NCBI GenBank assembly: GCA_964584165.1
Contig: CAZOYW010000001.1
Coordinates: 88,907-152,906, forward strand
Length of the DNA stretch: 64,000 bases
Direction: 5' to 3'
Source of the DNA: CAZKCI01 sp964584165
Lineage (GTDB): Bacteria; Auribacterota; Erginobacteria; Erginobacterales; CAZKCI01
Shown: positions 15,595 through 24,104 of the stretch, one piece after another
Layout of the letters: every line of letters begins with the position of its first letter
How positions within the stretch are numbered: the stretch's first letter is position 1
Position numbers and translations under genes: made by a program
The notes under the pieces: generated by a model
Databases searched by the model: none
Seen by the model: the letters and a program-made list of their open reading frames with translations, nothing else
Told to the model about the DNA's origin: nothing

Positions 15595-16743
15595 GAAGCG
15601 GCCAAGCTCCGCCCAGCCCGGCAGCGGGTCGTCCCAGTCGGAGTTGAAGGACTTGATGGGCTGGCTGAAGCCCCCGAGGAAATCCCGAACGGCTTCCCCT
15701 CTTCGTGGATAGGATTTGAGCCAGGGTTTAGGCGGACCCTTCCAGACCTCGAGAAGCCTCTGCAGGTCCGCGCAGAGGTAGCGGGCGCGGACGCCGACCC
15801 GGTAATCGGTTTCCGGCGGCACGGCCTCGCCCATAAGCAGCCGATAGTGAAGAAGAGGAAAATTCACGCCGGCGGCCAGGGCCAGGGGGAGAGAGCCCCA
15901 GTAGCGCCCGTTGATCTCCATCAGGACCGGCTCTTCTTCCCCCCGCCACTTGAACTCCACCATCGCCGGGCCGTTCCATTTCAGCGCCTTGAGCAAGCTT
16001 AAAGCATATTCCTTCATCGGGGAAGGCGGCCGGATCGACTCGCAAAAGCTGGAGCGGGCGCCGAGCGGGTTCTCCTCCCGCAAACGCCGATGGGCGAAGA
16101 TCGCGAGCGGCTCCCCCTCCCGGGCCAGAACCGAAACCCCGTATCCCTCCCCCTTAATCATCTCCTGGACCAGGCAGCCCGCCGGGAACAGACCGGCGGC
16201 AGCGCATAGTTCTTCGTCAGACCCGCAAAAGACGGGCTCGGGAGCGGAAACCAGGAGGTCCCCGCATATGTGTTTCGAGAAGCGGGACTTGACCACGACG
16301 GGATAGCGGACGCGGGCGGCCAGGGAGGGGATACCCTCCTCCTCCGGGAAGCTGGTCGAGGGAACCGGGACCGCGTATTCGCGGGCCAGTTCCAACGTCC
16401 TGCGCTTGTCCAGCGTCTTCTCCAGTGCTTCGGCCCTGGGGAGGGCGATAACGTTCCGGCCCTCCCAGGAAGAGCGCAAGTGATGCAACGGAACGATGGT
16501 GCGATCGGTGACGGGAATGACCAGCCGGTAGGAGGGCGCCAGGGCGGTCAGGAAAGCGAGAAAACGGCCGACGCCATCGGCCGGCGACGGATAGAGGATC
16601 TTCTTCGCTGGGAATCTCGAAAAGAAGCAAAGGTTGAAAGCCTTCTCCTCTCCCGCGACATCGACGGCGAGCCCCGCCCGGCCGAGCGAGCGGACCACGG
16701 AGAGCGCCGCGGGAGCATGGGCGTCAAGAACCAGGATCTTCAT
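15565..16743 (-). CDS. ATP-grasp ligase-like protein
   Basis: 392 residues. An N-terminal Rossmann-like pre-ATP-grasp region (MKILVLDAHAPAALSVVRSL) is followed by YPVVVKSRFSKH near residue 148 (ATP-binding Lys), QEMIKGEGYGVSV, and MVEFKWRG...VLMEINGRYWG (metal-binding Glu/Asn). The family joins carboxylates to amines or other nucleophiles with ATP. In glycan loci such proteins may amidate sugars or lipids, but the substrate here is unknown. Confidence 0.8.
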   Translation of the reverse strand: MKILVLDAHAPAALSVVRSLGRAGLAVDVAGEEKAFNLCFFSRFPAKKILYPSPADGVGRFLAFLTALAPSYRLVIPVTDRTIVPLHHLRSSWEGRNVIALPRAEALEKTLDKRRTLELAREYAVPVPSTSFPEEEGIPSLAARVRYPVVVKSRFSKHICGDLLVSAPEPVFCGSDEELCAAAGLFPAGCLVQEMIKGEGYGVSVLAREGEPLAIFAHRRLREENPLGARSSFCESIRPPSPMKEYALSLLKALKWNGPAMVEFKWRGEEEPVLMEINGRYWGSLPLALAAGVNFPLLHYRLLMGEAVPPETDYRVGVRARYLCADLQRLLEVWKGPPKPWLKSYPRRGEAVRDFLGGFSQPIKSFNSDWDDPLPGWAELGRFVYKRIAQRA

Positions 16744-16756
16744 GGGGATGGAAACA

Positions 16757-16858
16757 ACAGGCTGAAGACTGAAGGCTGAGGGCTGAAGGAGCCCGGCCGC
16801 TTTTAGCTTCAGTCTTCAGTCTTCAGCCTGTTTCCCCTTCAGCCTTTTTCCCTTCAGC
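16757..16858. repeat. Inverted GGCTGAA/GACTGAA heptamer arrays
   Basis: Left caggctgaagactgaagg..., right cttcagtcttcagcctg share an 18-bp stem with one extra unit on the left. Further cttcagcc units run into the methyltransferase 3' end. Confidence 0.9.
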
Positions 16859-17475
16859 CTTGCGCTCCCCCCCACCCACACCGTTCCTCCCACAACCTCG
16901 GGATGAGCGAAGGCTTCCTTGACCGCTCTCATCACTCCCGGGTGAAGCTCGCTATAGTCGTGGCCGGCAATCACCTGCGCGGATACGGTTTGGGCCGCCT
17001 GGATATCGGCTCGGACCGGGGCGTATTCGTGATCTCCGTCGATGAAGACCAGAGCGGGGGGAGGCCCTTGGTAGCTCCGGAAGAATTCCGCGCTGGAACC
17101 GTCGTAGAGTTCCACCTCTCCGGAGCGCAAATAATGATAAAGAACCCGCCGCGTGAAATCGCGATGCTCGCCCGGCTCCAAGCCGAAAGGGTTCCAACAA
17201 TAATTGTCGATGGATATAACTTTCTGCCCGGGCACCTTATGGGTCGCGATCAGCTGGGCGGTCAGACCGAAAAGGGTGCCAATTTCGATGATCGGCCCCT
17301 GGTGGGCCGACGCTTCCGTGGAGAGCCGGGCGACGGCCGTTCGATCTTCTTCGGATATGCTCCCCCAGAGGGTCTGTTCCCCGTTCTCCCGGAAGAACAG
17401 GTAGTTGTAGATCACATGGACGAGGCGGCGGCGATGCTTGAACGCCGATATGGCCAAGCGCACTTTGGAAGTCAT
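16816..17475 (-). CDS. Class I SAM-dependent methyltransferase (CmcI/Methyltransf_24-like)
   Basis: 219 residues from the ATG at 17475. IIEIGTLFGLTAQLI is the SAM-binding glycine loop, VISIDNY the acidic strand-2 end, and LVFIDGDHEYAPVRADI the strand-4 IDGDH motif typical of this subfamily. GHDYSELHPGV follows. It probably methylates a sugar hydroxyl. The last 15 residues (LKGKRLKGKQAED) are repeat-encoded. Confidence 0.8.
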   Translation of the reverse strand: MTSKVRLAISAFKHRRRLVHVIYNYLFFRENGEQTLWGSISEEDRTAVARLSTEASAHQGPIIEIGTLFGLTAQLIATHKVPGQKVISIDNYCWNPFGLEPGEHRDFTRRVLYHYLRSGEVELYDGSSAEFFRSYQGPPPALVFIDGDHEYAPVRADIQAAQTVSAQVIAGHDYSELHPGVMRAVKEAFAHPEVVGGTVWVGGSARLKGKRLKGKQAED

Positions 17476-17493
17476 GGCGTTTCTCCCAGATCT

Positions 17494-17564
17494 AGGCTGA
17501 AGACTGAAGGCTGAGGGCAAAAACGGCCGGGCTCCTTCAGCCCTCAGCCTTCAGTCTTCAGCCT
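17494..17564. repeat. Perfect 25-bp inverted repeat of GGCTGAA heptamers
   Basis: Arms 17494-17518 and 17540-17564 are exact reverse complements, loop 21 nt. It lies between the end of a GT2 gene and the start of the methyltransferase. Further cttcagcc units continue to 17587. It could act as terminator or attenuator. Confidence 0.95.
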
Positions 17565-17572
17565 TTTCCCTT

Positions 17573-18493
17573 TCAGCCTTCAGCCTGTTTCCCCTTACGC
17601 CTTTTTATCACCTTCGGCGGAAGAAATGTGGCTACAAGATGAATCCACGTCGATCGATCTAGCGATGCATAACGCAGCACCCTCAGATAGATTCTCCGCG
17701 CCTCGGCGTACTCCCCCGCCTCGAAATGGCGGTAAGCCCAGCGGCGGTAGAGGTGGACGTAAGCCGCCCGAAGGAGGCCCGGCCGCTCCCTGAAATACTG
17801 CGGGTCCTGCCGGTTTAGCTTGGCGTAGATGCCGGCCAGAGAGGCGTAGTGCCGGGCGAAGGATTGAGAGCGGGCCTCGGGGCGGACCCGGTAGCGGGCG
17901 AGGCATTTCGGGAGATAGCCGAGGGAAAACTCCTTGGCCACCCTGAGCCACATCTCGGTGTCCTCGGCATAAAAGATCTCCTCGTCGAAACGCCCAACCT
18001 TTTCGAAACACTCTCGGCGCAGCATGACGGTGGCCGAGGAGATAAAGTTATTGACCAACAGATCATCAAATACCATCCCCGAACGGGGTTTCTTCTCCGC
18101 GGCGATCGCTCCCTTGATGATGATCCCGGTCGCGTCGAAGAAATCCACGTCCGACGAGCAAAAGCCGTATTCCGGGTGAGTTTCGAGCAGAGCGACCTGC
18201 TTGGCGAGTTTATCGGGATACCAGGCGTCGTCGGCATCAAGAAAGGCGATTAGTTTACCCCGGGCTCGTTCCAGCGCCTGGTTTTTCGCCCGGGAGACCC
18301 CCTTCCCGTCCTGGCGGAAGAACTGAATCTTGTTGCGGTAGCGCCTGACCACCGTTTCGGTCCCGTCGGTCGAACCCCCATCGACCACGATGACCTCATA
18401 GTCCCGGAAGGTCTGGGCGAAGAGGCTATCGAGGGCCTCGCCGATATACTGTCCCTGGTTCAGCGAGGGAATGATTACGGTGACGGTAGGCAT
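17573..18493 (-). CDS. Family 2 glycosyltransferase
   Basis: 306 residues. VTVIIPSLNQGQYIGEALDS, VVDGGSTDGT and FLDADDAWYPDKL (DxD) define a GT-A fold glycosyltransferase. YAEDTEMWLRVAK gives the acceptor-side ED motif. No membrane segment is clear, so it probably acts at the cytoplasmic face on a lipid-linked acceptor. The terminal residues RRKGKQAEG are encoded by the GGCTGAA repeat. Confidence 0.88.
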   Translation of the reverse strand: MPTVTVIIPSLNQGQYIGEALDSLFAQTFRDYEVIVVDGGSTDGTETVVRRYRNKIQFFRQDGKGVSRAKNQALERARGKLIAFLDADDAWYPDKLAKQVALLETHPEYGFCSSDVDFFDATGIIIKGAIAAEKKPRSGMVFDDLLVNNFISSATVMLRRECFEKVGRFDEEIFYAEDTEMWLRVAKEFSLGYLPKCLARYRVRPEARSQSFARHYASLAGIYAKLNRQDPQYFRERPGLLRAAYVHLYRRWAYRHFEAGEYAEARRIYLRVLRYASLDRSTWIHLVATFLPPKVIKRRKGKQAEG

Positions 18494-18502
18494 GGGGGAA
18501 AC

Positions 18503-18645
18503 AGCAGTTGACGGTTGACAGTTGACGGTTGACAGTTGACGGTTAAAGGTTTGTCGTTACACGTATCACGTTGCACGTTACGCACGGCTGATAGTTTCTT
18601 ATCCTTCAGCCTTCAGTCTTTGGCCTTCAGTCTTCAGTCTTATCT
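18503..18645. repeat. Three adjacent heptamer arrays of different families
   Basis: 18503-18545 GGTTGAC/AGTTGAC; 18554-18585 of the CACGT type (gttacac/gtatcac/gttgcac); 18605-18645 CTTCAGC type, running into the next gene's 3' end and giving its KTED tail. Confidence 0.9.
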
Positions 18646-20135
18646 TCTTCAACCAGATACGCCACATACCTCCCCCGTCGGGCGATTCCGTTGTGAACCA
18701 GGCCGGGAGACTCCATCATCCAATGCGCTGTTAGGCGGCGTTCCATCCCCCCGACTGAATCCCGCGCCCCTTTCAGCTTCTTCCATATCCGCGCCGCCAG
18801 CGGCGTTGGGATCGGTCCGCTGGTATCCAGAAATATCCAGGGCCCCTGCTCTTTGAGCAGGTCCGGCACCCCCGCGATAGTGAGCGGGACCTCCAGGTCA
18901 TAGGCCGGAGCAGCGACCCGCAACCGCGGGAAAACGACGCGCAGAAAGGAATCCGTGTTGGGAACGCTCGCCGTGTAGATCAAGGGATCGGGGTGCTTCT
19001 CCGCCAATTCCCGAACCAGCGGGACCAGATCGAACCCTTCTACGCCGGTTTCGTGAAGAGGGCGAAGGAATTGGTTAACCCCGACCAGGCCTACGAAAAG
19101 CGCCCCCATCACGAACCCAGCTCCGGCCGGGTTCCGACGGCCAAGCGCATCGCGGACCGCCACCAGGCCCGAAGCGGCGGCCAGGGCGAAAGCAAAGGCG
19201 GCGGGATGGTAATAGCGGAGTTCGTTGTGCTCCACGCCGATCACTATTGGCGCCAGAGCGCTGAGGAGGGCGATCCAGGCGAAACGAACAAAGCGCTCGC
19301 GCCAGCGGACCAGCGCCAACAGGGTCGGGAACCAGAAGGCGCCGCCCAGGAAAAGCAGAGAGAGGGAATTCGGCGGGTAGTCCAGGCGATCGCGAGCGAT
19401 GGAGCGGGACTCGAAAGCCTGGCCTCTCTTGGCAATGAACTCAAAGCTGGATATGTCCGTGACCGCCCAGAGGACGGCGGTAAAAATCCCCCAGAGGATT
19501 AAGATGGCACCCATCCGTCTCAACAAATCCCGCCGGCCATGACTATCCACTGCCGCCCCGGCGATCCCGAAGGAGATGAAGGCCAACAGGCTTTCCACCC
19601 GGGCATTGGTCGCGATCAGCAAAAGCGCCGCGCCCGCGCAGATCCCGGGGAGGCCGGATCGAAGAGGATGCCCCCTCCCCCGGAGAAGAAAATAAATCGA
19701 CCAGATAGCAGGGAGGAGCGCCGTGGTTTCGGCGAGCGCCTTGGTCCCCAGATAAAGACCCAGGGGCGAAAATAGAAATGCCAGGAAAGACCAGTAGGCT
19801 ACCTCTCCGTCCCAGCCATTGCTCCGTAGTATCCAGAATAGACTGAGACCGGCGAGGAGGAAGACAGCCGCCATCATCCCCTTGATTACGAGGACGGATA
19901 AGAGGCCGGGGCCCAGGAGACGAAACAGCAGATGAAGAAAGCCTATGTGGACCAGGCGGCCGCTGTAGAATCCCCCTAATCCGTGAAGCCAGGGAGCTCC
20001 CAGGTCAAATGGCGCATAGGCCGCTTTGAAAAGGTAGTTATTTTCGTCCCAGTGGGTCGTGCCGTCGAAAGCCAAGACGAGGTAGAGCACGATGGGGACA
20101 ATCCATCTCATCGCTTGCGCTGTTCTCTTCATCAA
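18627..20135 (-). CDS. GT-C-like integral membrane glycosyltransferase
   Basis: 502 residues with about ten hydrophobic segments. After the first segment come DGTTHWDENNYLF, the acidic pair (D/E) placed as in GT39/ArnT-type enzymes, then a soluble C-terminal domain of about 130 residues. It likely uses a polyprenyl-phosphate sugar on the periplasmic side. It forms a run with GT2 and methyltransferase genes on the same strand. The end KTED is repeat-derived. Confidence 0.65.
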   Translation of the reverse strand: MMKRTAQAMRWIVPIVLYLVLAFDGTTHWDENNYLFKAAYAPFDLGAPWLHGLGGFYSGRLVHIGFLHLLFRLLGPGLLSVLVIKGMMAAVFLLAGLSLFWILRSNGWDGEVAYWSFLAFLFSPLGLYLGTKALAETTALLPAIWSIYFLLRGRGHPLRSGLPGICAGAALLLIATNARVESLLAFISFGIAGAAVDSHGRRDLLRRMGAILILWGIFTAVLWAVTDISSFEFIAKRGQAFESRSIARDRLDYPPNSLSLLFLGGAFWFPTLLALVRWRERFVRFAWIALLSALAPIVIGVEHNELRYYHPAAFAFALAAASGLVAVRDALGRRNPAGAGFVMGALFVGLVGVNQFLRPLHETGVEGFDLVPLVRELAEKHPDPLIYTASVPNTDSFLRVVFPRLRVAAPAYDLEVPLTIAGVPDLLKEQGPWIFLDTSGPIPTPLAARIWKKLKGARDSVGGMERRLTAHWMMESPGLVHNGIARRGRYVAYLVEEDKTED

Positions 20136-20137
20136 TC

Positions 20138-20163
20138 CTGACCCCTGAACCCCGAACCCTGAT
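20138..20163. repeat. CCCTGAA heptamer array
   Basis: cctgacccctgaaccccgaaccctga, upstream of the GT-C gene and just after the WecB-like stop. Confidence 0.85.
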
Positions 20164-20180
20164 TCCTGCTTTTTGTTGAT

Positions 20181-21656
20181 TCAGAACTTCAGATACTCGA
20201 TGTTGTCCTGCCCCTCTTTCCAAAAACCCTGCGCCTCGTGAGCCCAGTTGAAGGGGCGCTCCCCCTTCTCCATCAGCTCCCGGACGGTGGAGATGAGTTT
20301 CTCCCCCACGCGGCTCCCGTAGAGGCGGGGCGCTTGCGCCATCTTCCGGTACAGACCCGGGTTCCCGTAGAGGTGGTTGACCATCGCCACCACGAAATCG
20401 GCCTCGATGGGCGGGACCAGAAGGTTGGAGCCCGCGTCCTTGACCGTCTCGGGGCGGTCGGTGTTGAAGCGGCAGGTCAGGCAGGGCTTGCCGAGAAGGT
20501 TCATCTCCTCCTGGACACCGCCCGAGTCGGTAAGGACGGAGAAGCACCGTTCCGATTCGAAGAACTCCACCACGTGCGAATACTGGGGCCATACCTCGGT
20601 GTAGAGGAAGTTGGGGCGGCCCTTCAGCTTCATCAGATCGTCCTTCAGCCCGTAGACCTCCAGGGCATGACGGGTGGCGTTCATCTCGATGAAGCAGACC
20701 TCCCTCCCCTCCTCCACCAGCTTGACCAGGGCCCCCACGATCGAGCGGAAACGGCGCGGCGTCAGGTTCTCCCGCCGGTGGATGTCCACACGGAGCCAAT
20801 TCCCCTTGGCCAGACGCGGGTATTCCTCGAAGACGCTCTTCTCCGCCTTCTGTTTCCTCTTCAACTCCAGGGCGTCCGCCACCACTCCCCCGATCACCCA
20901 GATCCGGTCCGAAGGGTAGCCTTCCCGGAGGAGGTGCTCCCGGTTGATATCGAGGGGAGCGAAGTGGAAGCCCGAGCCGGCGGCCGAGGTGAAGGTGTCG
21001 TATTGCTCCGGCATCGGCTCGTTGCGCATGAGTTCCCACGGACCTTCGAATTGCCTGTCGATGAACCCTTCTATTCCTAAAGAAATGAGCTTGCTCATTT
21101 CTTTAGGTGACATCGAACGGAGTCCCGCCTCGTTCTGGATCGCCTTCTCCCCCCGGGAGAACATCCAGGCGGGCGGGATCATGCTGGTCAGGATCGTGTC
21201 CCCCAGGACCACGGGGACCACGGTGACAGAGGGCCAGCCCTGCTTGAGGAAACGGGCCAGCCAGCGGATCTTGACCATCAGCTCCGCGCTCTTGATCGCC
21301 AGGTCCCCCCGGATGCCGAGCTCGCAGGCCACGCGGTCGCGGAGGTTGAACTCCTGTTTACCATAGGTCAGCCTCTCGTCGTAGTGCTGCCCGGCGTCCA
21401 CGATCAGGTAGGGAAGGCCGGCCTGCTCGGCCGCCTGGATCGAGCCCCAGAACTTGTAGTAGCAGGGCTTGGTCCCCAGGCAGAAGACCAGGACCCACTG
21501 CTTCCGCGCCTCGGCCTTTTCCATCGCCGCCCGGATGATCTCGTTGTTCACGAAGACCGGGAACATCGAGAGCCCCATCGGGTAGAACTGGGGAAGCTCG
21601 CTCTTTCCGAACATCTGCTCGAAATTGGCATCGATTTGCACGGGGACCTCCGACAA
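20181..21656 (-). CDS. UDP-GlcNAc 2-epimerase-like protein, enlarged
   Basis: 491 residues; typical WecB/MnaA are about 370-380. HRRENLTPRRF near residue 295 and DSGGVQEEMNLLGKPCL near 379 are diagnostic of the UDP-N-acetylglucosamine 2-epimerase family (GT-B fold), which makes UDP-ManNAc. The extra length lies mostly between about residues 140 and 240 and includes a region with a perfect palindrome (21076-21107). The N-terminal half differs from WecB (FCLGTKPCYYKF rather than GTRPE). A related activity or hydrolase is possible. Confidence 0.75.
   Translation of the reverse strand: MSEVPVQIDANFEQMFGKSELPQFYPMGLSMFPVFVNNEIIRAAMEKAEARKQWVLVFCLGTKPCYYKFWGSIQAAEQAGLPYLIVDAGQHYDERLTYGKQEFNLRDRVACELGIRGDLAIKSAELMVKIRWLARFLKQGWPSVTVVPVVLGDTILTSMIPPAWMFSRGEKAIQNEAGLRSMSPKEMSKLISLGIEGFIDRQFEGPWELMRNEPMPEQYDTFTSAAGSGFHFAPLDINREHLLREGYPSDRIWVIGGVVADALELKRKQKAEKSVFEEYPRLAKGNWLRVDIHRRENLTPRRFRSIVGALVKLVEEGREVCFIEMNATRHALEVYGLKDDLMKLKGRPNFLYTEVWPQYSHVVEFFESERCFSVLTDSGGVQEEMNLLGKPCLTCRFNTDRPETVKDAGSNLLVPPIEADFVVAMVNHLYGNPGLYRKMAQAPRLYGSRVGEKLISTVRELMEKGERPFNWAHEAQGFWKEGQDNIEYLKF
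21076..21107. repeat. In-gene palindrome, 14-bp stem, 4-nt loop
   Basis: Arms cctaaagaaatgag and ctcatttctttagg, loop cttg. AT-rich inside a GC-rich gene. It encodes PKEMSKLISLG. Confidence 0.97.
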
Positions 21657-21670
21657 CTGAAGGATCGTCG

Positions 21671-21775
21671 CTTGCCGGCTAAAGCTGGCAAGCGACTTGC
21701 AGTATCGCTTCGCTTGTAGTATCGGGCTTGCGCCCTTGTAGTATTGCCGATAGCACTTGCGGTATGAACCGTGGC
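21671..21775. repeat. Array of hairpins joined by CTTGYAGTATCG linkers
   Basis: Hairpin stems gtcgcttgcc/ggcaagcgac and gggc/gccc types alternate with linkers cttgcagtatcg, cttgtagtatcg and cttgtagtattg. Same family as 53655-53765, 62190-62300 and 62800-62905. Lies in the gene-free 21657-22008, which otherwise holds the next element and nothing I recognise. Confidence 0.85.
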
Positions 21776-21882
21776 GTCATTGCGAGCCCCGAGCGAAGCC
21801 GAGAGGCAAAGCAATCTCTTGGCCGGCAACGGGACGAGATTGCTTCGTCCCCTTCGCTTAAGCTTTGGGCCATCGCAATGAC
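21776..21882. repeat. MITE-like inverted repeat (gtcattgcgag ... cgcaatgac)
   Basis: Left gtcattgcgagccccgagcg ... gcaatctc, right gagattgcttcgtcc ... cgcaatgac. Similar dispersed repeats are known in many bacteria. A half copy lies at 24361-24410. Confidence 0.8.
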
Positions 21883-22008
21883 CTATTGCTCCCCTCCGTG
21901 CTGAGCTCAATGATGCCGAGATGTCTCACTCGATCCGAAAATAATCGCTGCTGCCTTCGGCGGACGATAATAGCCAGTCGACCACGGATTCCGCGACCTT
22001 GGCGGCGA

Positions 22009-22809
22009 TCACCCGGGCTTGGAGCAGCAAGCCATAGCCACGCCTCGCACTTGATCCCTGAAATTATCGATATCTTGCATCGATTCCGGGAGGGAGGGAG
22101 TCCAGACATAGTTCTCGGATGCCGAATAGTATTCGACCGCCTCCGGGCCGAATCCCCCGATAAGGTTGGAAAAAGTATCCTGGTCATATGAACGCATCCA
22201 GCAATTGGCGCCCCGCCGGCCGAACGGCAACGATATGATGAGGCATCCACCGGGTTTCAACACTCTTCGAATCTCTCCCATCACCCGGCGATCGGCGTCG
22301 GAATCGAACAGGGAAGCGCGCCGGCCGTCCCGGAACGAGCCGTAGGACTCGATCCCGGCATGCTCAACGGCGGAAATCGCTATGGCCAGGTCGAACGAAT
22401 CCGCGGGAAGAGCGTTTTTCAGGAAGTCGCCTCCGATCACTTCAAGATTCGGATGCCTGAACTCGTAGCCGTTTAGGTCGTATCCGGTGACCTGGTAGCC
22501 GAGTGAAGCGAGCTGGAGGTCGACCAATGACTCTCCGCAGCCGAAGTCGAGTATCCTGGCCGGGGGGGGCGGCCTGAGATTCTTGAACAAGAACGGGATC
22601 TCCACGATTCTCTCGCTCACGTAAAGCTTCCTGCAGAGCAGCTGGCGAAGGAACGGGATCCAACCCGCCCAGGCGAGGCGCGAAGAGGGATAAGCATACT
22701 TGATCCCCCAATTAATGTCAGGGAGCCGGCAAGGCAGATAAAAATCCCTTTCCAGTCTCCAGGCGGCCGCCCGGAGCGGCCGCAGCAGGCATCTCGATAT
22801 GGGATTCAT
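22009..22809 (-). CDS. Class I SAM-dependent methyltransferase
   Basis: 266 residues from the ATG at 22809, 4 nt after the upstream stop with AAGG 8 nt before. ARILDFGCGESLVDLQLASLG is the SAM-binding motif I, VTGYDLNG the acidic loop and LAIAISAVEHAG the post-II motif. VLKPGGCLIISLPFG is the common methyltransferase motif III. A small-molecule or sugar methylase is likely. It directly follows a truncated MDR-like gene. Confidence 0.8.
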   Translation of the reverse strand: MNPISRCLLRPLRAAAWRLERDFYLPCRLPDINWGIKYAYPSSRLAWAGWIPFLRQLLCRKLYVSERIVEIPFLFKNLRPPPPARILDFGCGESLVDLQLASLGYQVTGYDLNGYEFRHPNLEVIGGDFLKNALPADSFDLAIAISAVEHAGIESYGSFRDGRRASLFDSDADRRVMGEIRRVLKPGGCLIISLPFGRRGANCWMRSYDQDTFSNLIGGFGPEAVEYYSASENYVWTPSLPESMQDIDNFRDQVRGVAMACCSKPG

Positions 22810-22813
22810 GCCG

Positions 22814-23506
22814 TCAACCTTCATCCCCGATCCGAGCCGATCCGGCGCTACCCCCGCCGGCGATCTCGAAATGATCCCCTTCTCCGTCCGGCGCCGGGGG
22901 CAACAGGGCCAATCCCAGATGAACAACGAACGGATCGGACCTGCATTCGGCAGTTGACCGATCGGCCGGGGCGCGGGCCGCCTCCGATCCAGCGAAGGGG
23001 TCGGCGCCCGTGACGTTCAGGCTTTTGTAATTGATGGTGGAGTGAAGATCCGCCCTTGCCAGGTCCTTCGCCGTAATAAGCAGGAGAACGTGGCCGAAGA
23101 CAGCGGCGGCGCCGAGCGCCTCCCGGACCGCCTCGCCCCTGGCCGTGGCCACCATAACCGTCCGGAACCCCTCTCCCCGCGTCTCCATCTTGAGGCGGTC
23201 GACGAAACCGGGGCCGACCTCATCTAGAACAATCCCATTCCGCAAGGCCCGGGCCTTCTCGCCTTGCGCCGGGGAGGCGACGGCGACAAAAAGCGGGCCG
23301 AGGCTTTCTGTATCCCATGCCGCCTGGATGGCCAACCCCAAAGCCCCGCCGGAGAAGAGAAGTGCCGGCCCCTTGGCTTTCACATTCTCCCGCAGAAAAC
23401 TCGCCGCCCGGGCGAGAATATGCGATGCCGCCTGTGGGCCGGCATCCACGCTGGCGCAGATTATCCGGCCTTGCTCCTCGCCGGGGATGTGCCAAACCAA
23501 GTCCAT
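22814..23506 (-). CDS. MDR-like Rossmann-domain protein lacking the catalytic domain
   Basis: 230 residues from the ATG at 23506. GPALLFSGGALGLAIQAAW resembles the NAD(P)-binding loop of medium-chain dehydrogenases. VMVATARGEAVREALGA and ADLHSTINYKSLNVTGA match the later part of that domain (substrate-linked gly loop and the 'h-y-k-l-x-l-x-G' strand). The GroES-like catalytic half and its zinc ligands are absent. It may be a degenerate relative or an accessory oxidoreductase subunit. The annotation rests on weak pattern similarity. Confidence 0.45.
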   Translation of the reverse strand: MDLVWHIPGEEQGRIICASVDAGPQAASHILARAASFLRENVKAKGPALLFSGGALGLAIQAAWDTESLGPLFVAVASPAQGEKARALRNGIVLDEVGPGFVDRLKMETRGEGFRTVMVATARGEAVREALGAAAVFGHVLLLITAKDLARADLHSTINYKSLNVTGADPFAGSEAARAPADRSTAECRSDPFVVHLGLALLPPAPDGEGDHFEIAGGGSAGSARIGDEG

Positions 23507-23519
23507 AAGATAATCTGGG

Positions 23520-24104
23520 TTAGGGTTTATCGGATCGGATTGCCCGGCTTTGGGCAATTTTCTGCGAAAGCTTGGCGATAATCCCCGGGGACTCCTTCAG
23601 TTCGGCCAGCGGTTTCAACTCGGCGAGGATGAGATCAAGGTCAAGCTTAACCCCACGGCGCGCCATGATCCCTTCTATATCCGCCCAGTCCCTGTCCCGG
23701 TCGGCAAACGCCTTAAAAACCACCAGATCTTCCGCGCTACAGGTCAGCAAGCTGACCCCTGGCCAAAAATCATAATAGCTGGCGCGCTGAATAACCCGGC
23801 TCTCGAAAGGCAAAGCCCCAAAAGCGATATCCAGTCCAACCCGCTGATCGTCCTGAAGCAACAAAACCCTGGTGCGAAGGGAAAACTCCAGGGCATCGGG
23901 ACGACGGGGAGGATATTTGGCCAGCAATGCCTTGGCGAATTCTTCTTCCTTGCCGAACCCGGTGAGCAAGGTCGCATCCACATCGACCGTGAGTCGCGGT
24001 TCTCCCCACCGTTGAACCGCTAGCCCGCCCGCAAAGCAAAACTTCCAGCCTCTTTCAAGAAAATATTCCTGCAGTTTCATGGCGGATTGGAAGATCGTGT
24101 TCAT
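23520..24104 (-). CDS. Nucleotidyltransferase-fold protein (AbiEii/DUF1814-like)
   Basis: 194 residues. FCFAGGLAVQRWGEPRLTVDVDATLL carries the GG and two-Asp pattern of minimal nucleotidyltransferases. VGLDIAFG supplies a third Asp, and CSAEDLVVFKAFADRDRDWADIEG is the typical later helix. This pattern occurs in toxin-antitoxin or abortive-infection type proteins such as AbiEii. Its 5' end overlaps the 3' end of a small gene by 4 nt, suggesting a two-gene unit unrelated to glycan synthesis. Confidence 0.65.
   Translation of the reverse strand: MNTIFQSAMKLQEYFLERGWKFCFAGGLAVQRWGEPRLTVDVDATLLTGFGKEEEFAKALLAKYPPRRPDALEFSLRTRVLLLQDDQRVGLDIAFGALPFESRVIQRASYYDFWPGVSLLTCSAEDLVVFKAFADRDRDWADIEGIMARRGVKLDLDLILAELKPLAELKESPGIIAKLSQKIAQSRAIRSDKP

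Noticed and set aside
17494..17564. Intrinsic transcription terminator
   Set aside because: A strong stem exists, but no T-tract follows on the coding strand; left as a repeat.
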